A DNA stretch of 64,000 nt from CAVXJN01 sp963762165 (GTDB taxonomy: Bacteria > Pseudomonadota > Gammaproteobacteria > JASBUN01): contig CAVXJN010000003.1 of NCBI GenBank assembly GCA_963762165.1, forward strand, positions 372,001 to 436,000, written 5' to 3'. Numbering within the stretch: the stretch's first letter is position 1; the number at the start of each line of letters is the position of its first letter. A model generated the notes under the pieces. The model ran no database searches and had not been told where the DNA came from. It saw nothing but the letters and a program-made list of their open reading frames with translations. Shown here one piece after another: positions 63,641-64,000 of this stretch. Position numbers and translations under genes: made by a program.

Positions 63641-63806
63641 AAAAGGGACGGAGGGGATCACTAATGACCCGGAAAAGATTCAATGCCTCCGCACCTTTTC
63701 ACATTGATTTTAAAAATGCTGTCAGTCGGGAGAGGTACGTGCGTTTCCATTTAACGTTAACTGCCGCAGCACCTTCAGAAACAATTGAGGCCTGTCCCCT
63801 GTTTAC
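63641..63806. repeat. Possible relic of a REP-like element
   Basis: AAAAGGGACGGAGGGGATCA at 63641-63660 resembles the G-rich ends that flank REP/RAYT-type elements, and a weak reverse counterpart (CCTGTCCCCT, 63791-63800) lies 130 bases on. The sequence between has short A/T tracts and no gene. Only a comparison with other copies in the genome would tell. Confidence 0.25.
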
Positions 63807-63864
63807 CGGCGCTTGACAGCACGCTTCATACGTAGGATTTTTTCCTGTCCTGGAATCAAACGCC

Positions 63865-64000
63865 ATGCGCGATCTAAGTACCTTGCATACCCTGGTGTTC
63901 AATTCACTGGATCAACAAATTGCCGTGATAAACCAATCCGGTACCATTGTTGACGTGAATTCCGCTTGGGTGCGATTCGGGCTCGACAATGGACTTGCCG
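63865..64000 (+). CDS. PAS-domain signalling protein (partial, runs off right edge)
   Basis: 45 codons are visible from ATG 63865. VFNSLDQQIAVINQSGTIVDVNSAWVRF is the classic start of a PAS sensor domain (landmark residues 11-38). In related genes it leads into GGDEF, EAL or a histidine kinase, but the output domain is beyond the window. No good ribosome-binding site precedes the ATG; the start could be elsewhere in frame. Confidence 0.6.
   Translation, partial: MRDLSTLHTLVFNSLDQQIAVINQSGTIVDVNSAWVRFGLDNGLA

Noticed and set aside
1..64000. CRISPR arrays, tRNA, rRNA genes and intact insertion sequences
   Set aside because: I found no regularly spaced repeats, no cloverleaf or rRNA signature and no transposase coding frame.

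Overview
The window reads as chromosomal DNA of a GC-rich gammaproteobacterium. This rests on several family-level cues: the engB / polA / dsbA / endonuclease-exonuclease-phosphatase / cytochrome c4 neighbourhood, a UvrD starting like the E. coli protein, DUF2782 and DUF2868/DUF3482 genes, and DsrE/DsrC-type sulfur-relay proteins. Sucrose, ergothioneine and polyene-pigment genes would fit a purple-sulfur, halophile or Xanthomonad-like relative, but the genus cannot be fixed from sequence alone. No rRNA, tRNA, CRISPR array or intact insertion sequence was found.

Layout. 1-8.9 kb: a leftward set (fatty-acid desaturase, lactonase-like metallo-hydrolase, sugar-phosphate isomerase running off the edge), then a SpoIIAA-like protein, QueD, a PDC/Cache sensor protein, a GGDEF cyclase, an EEP nuclease, DsbA and DUF2782. 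8.9-14.3 kb: LOG phosphoribohydrolase, PolA, a probable small RNA with three C-rich loops, EngB and cytochrome c4. 14.8-20.3 kb: TRAP transporter membrane subunits, convergent with their binding protein, and UvrD. 20.4-25 kb: small proteins, a MOSC protein, an EAL-domain remnant, a secreted DsrE and an unusual cysteine-free DsrC-like fusion, a YeeZ-like dehydrogenase and SlyD. 25-35 kb: ergothioneine genes (egtB-egtD), a fructokinase / sucrose-phosphate synthase / sucrose synthase operon, a KamA-type aminomutase and a MarR repressor with a palindromic operator inside its own promoter.

36.8-50.4 kb holds an aryl-polyene/xanthomonadin-type pigment locus: GT2-DUF218 fusion, ketoreductase, dehydratases, two ketosynthase-fold proteins, MMPL exporter, LolA-like protein, acyltransferase, AMP-ligase, membrane protein and ACP on the minus strand. 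Divergent from these are a flavin-dependent halogenase-like oxidoreductase and a chorismatase of the XanB2 type, which would supply a 3-hydroxybenzoate starter. Four genes of this locus carry single-base frameshifts, five in all. The first 36 kb shows no frameshifted full-length gene, only short degraded fragments, so the pathway may be decaying (or the consensus is locally poor).

50.5-64 kb is a looser, decay-prone stretch. It has a histidine kinase with a stop codon in its ATP-binding motif, another kinase reduced to scraps, a CheB/receiver deletion scar and a frameshifted DUF4124-glutaredoxin gene. Between these lie intact genes: DUF3482/DUF2868, catalase, DUF2182/DUF1326, a Tat-exported nitrilase-family protein and the start of a PAS-domain protein at the right edge.
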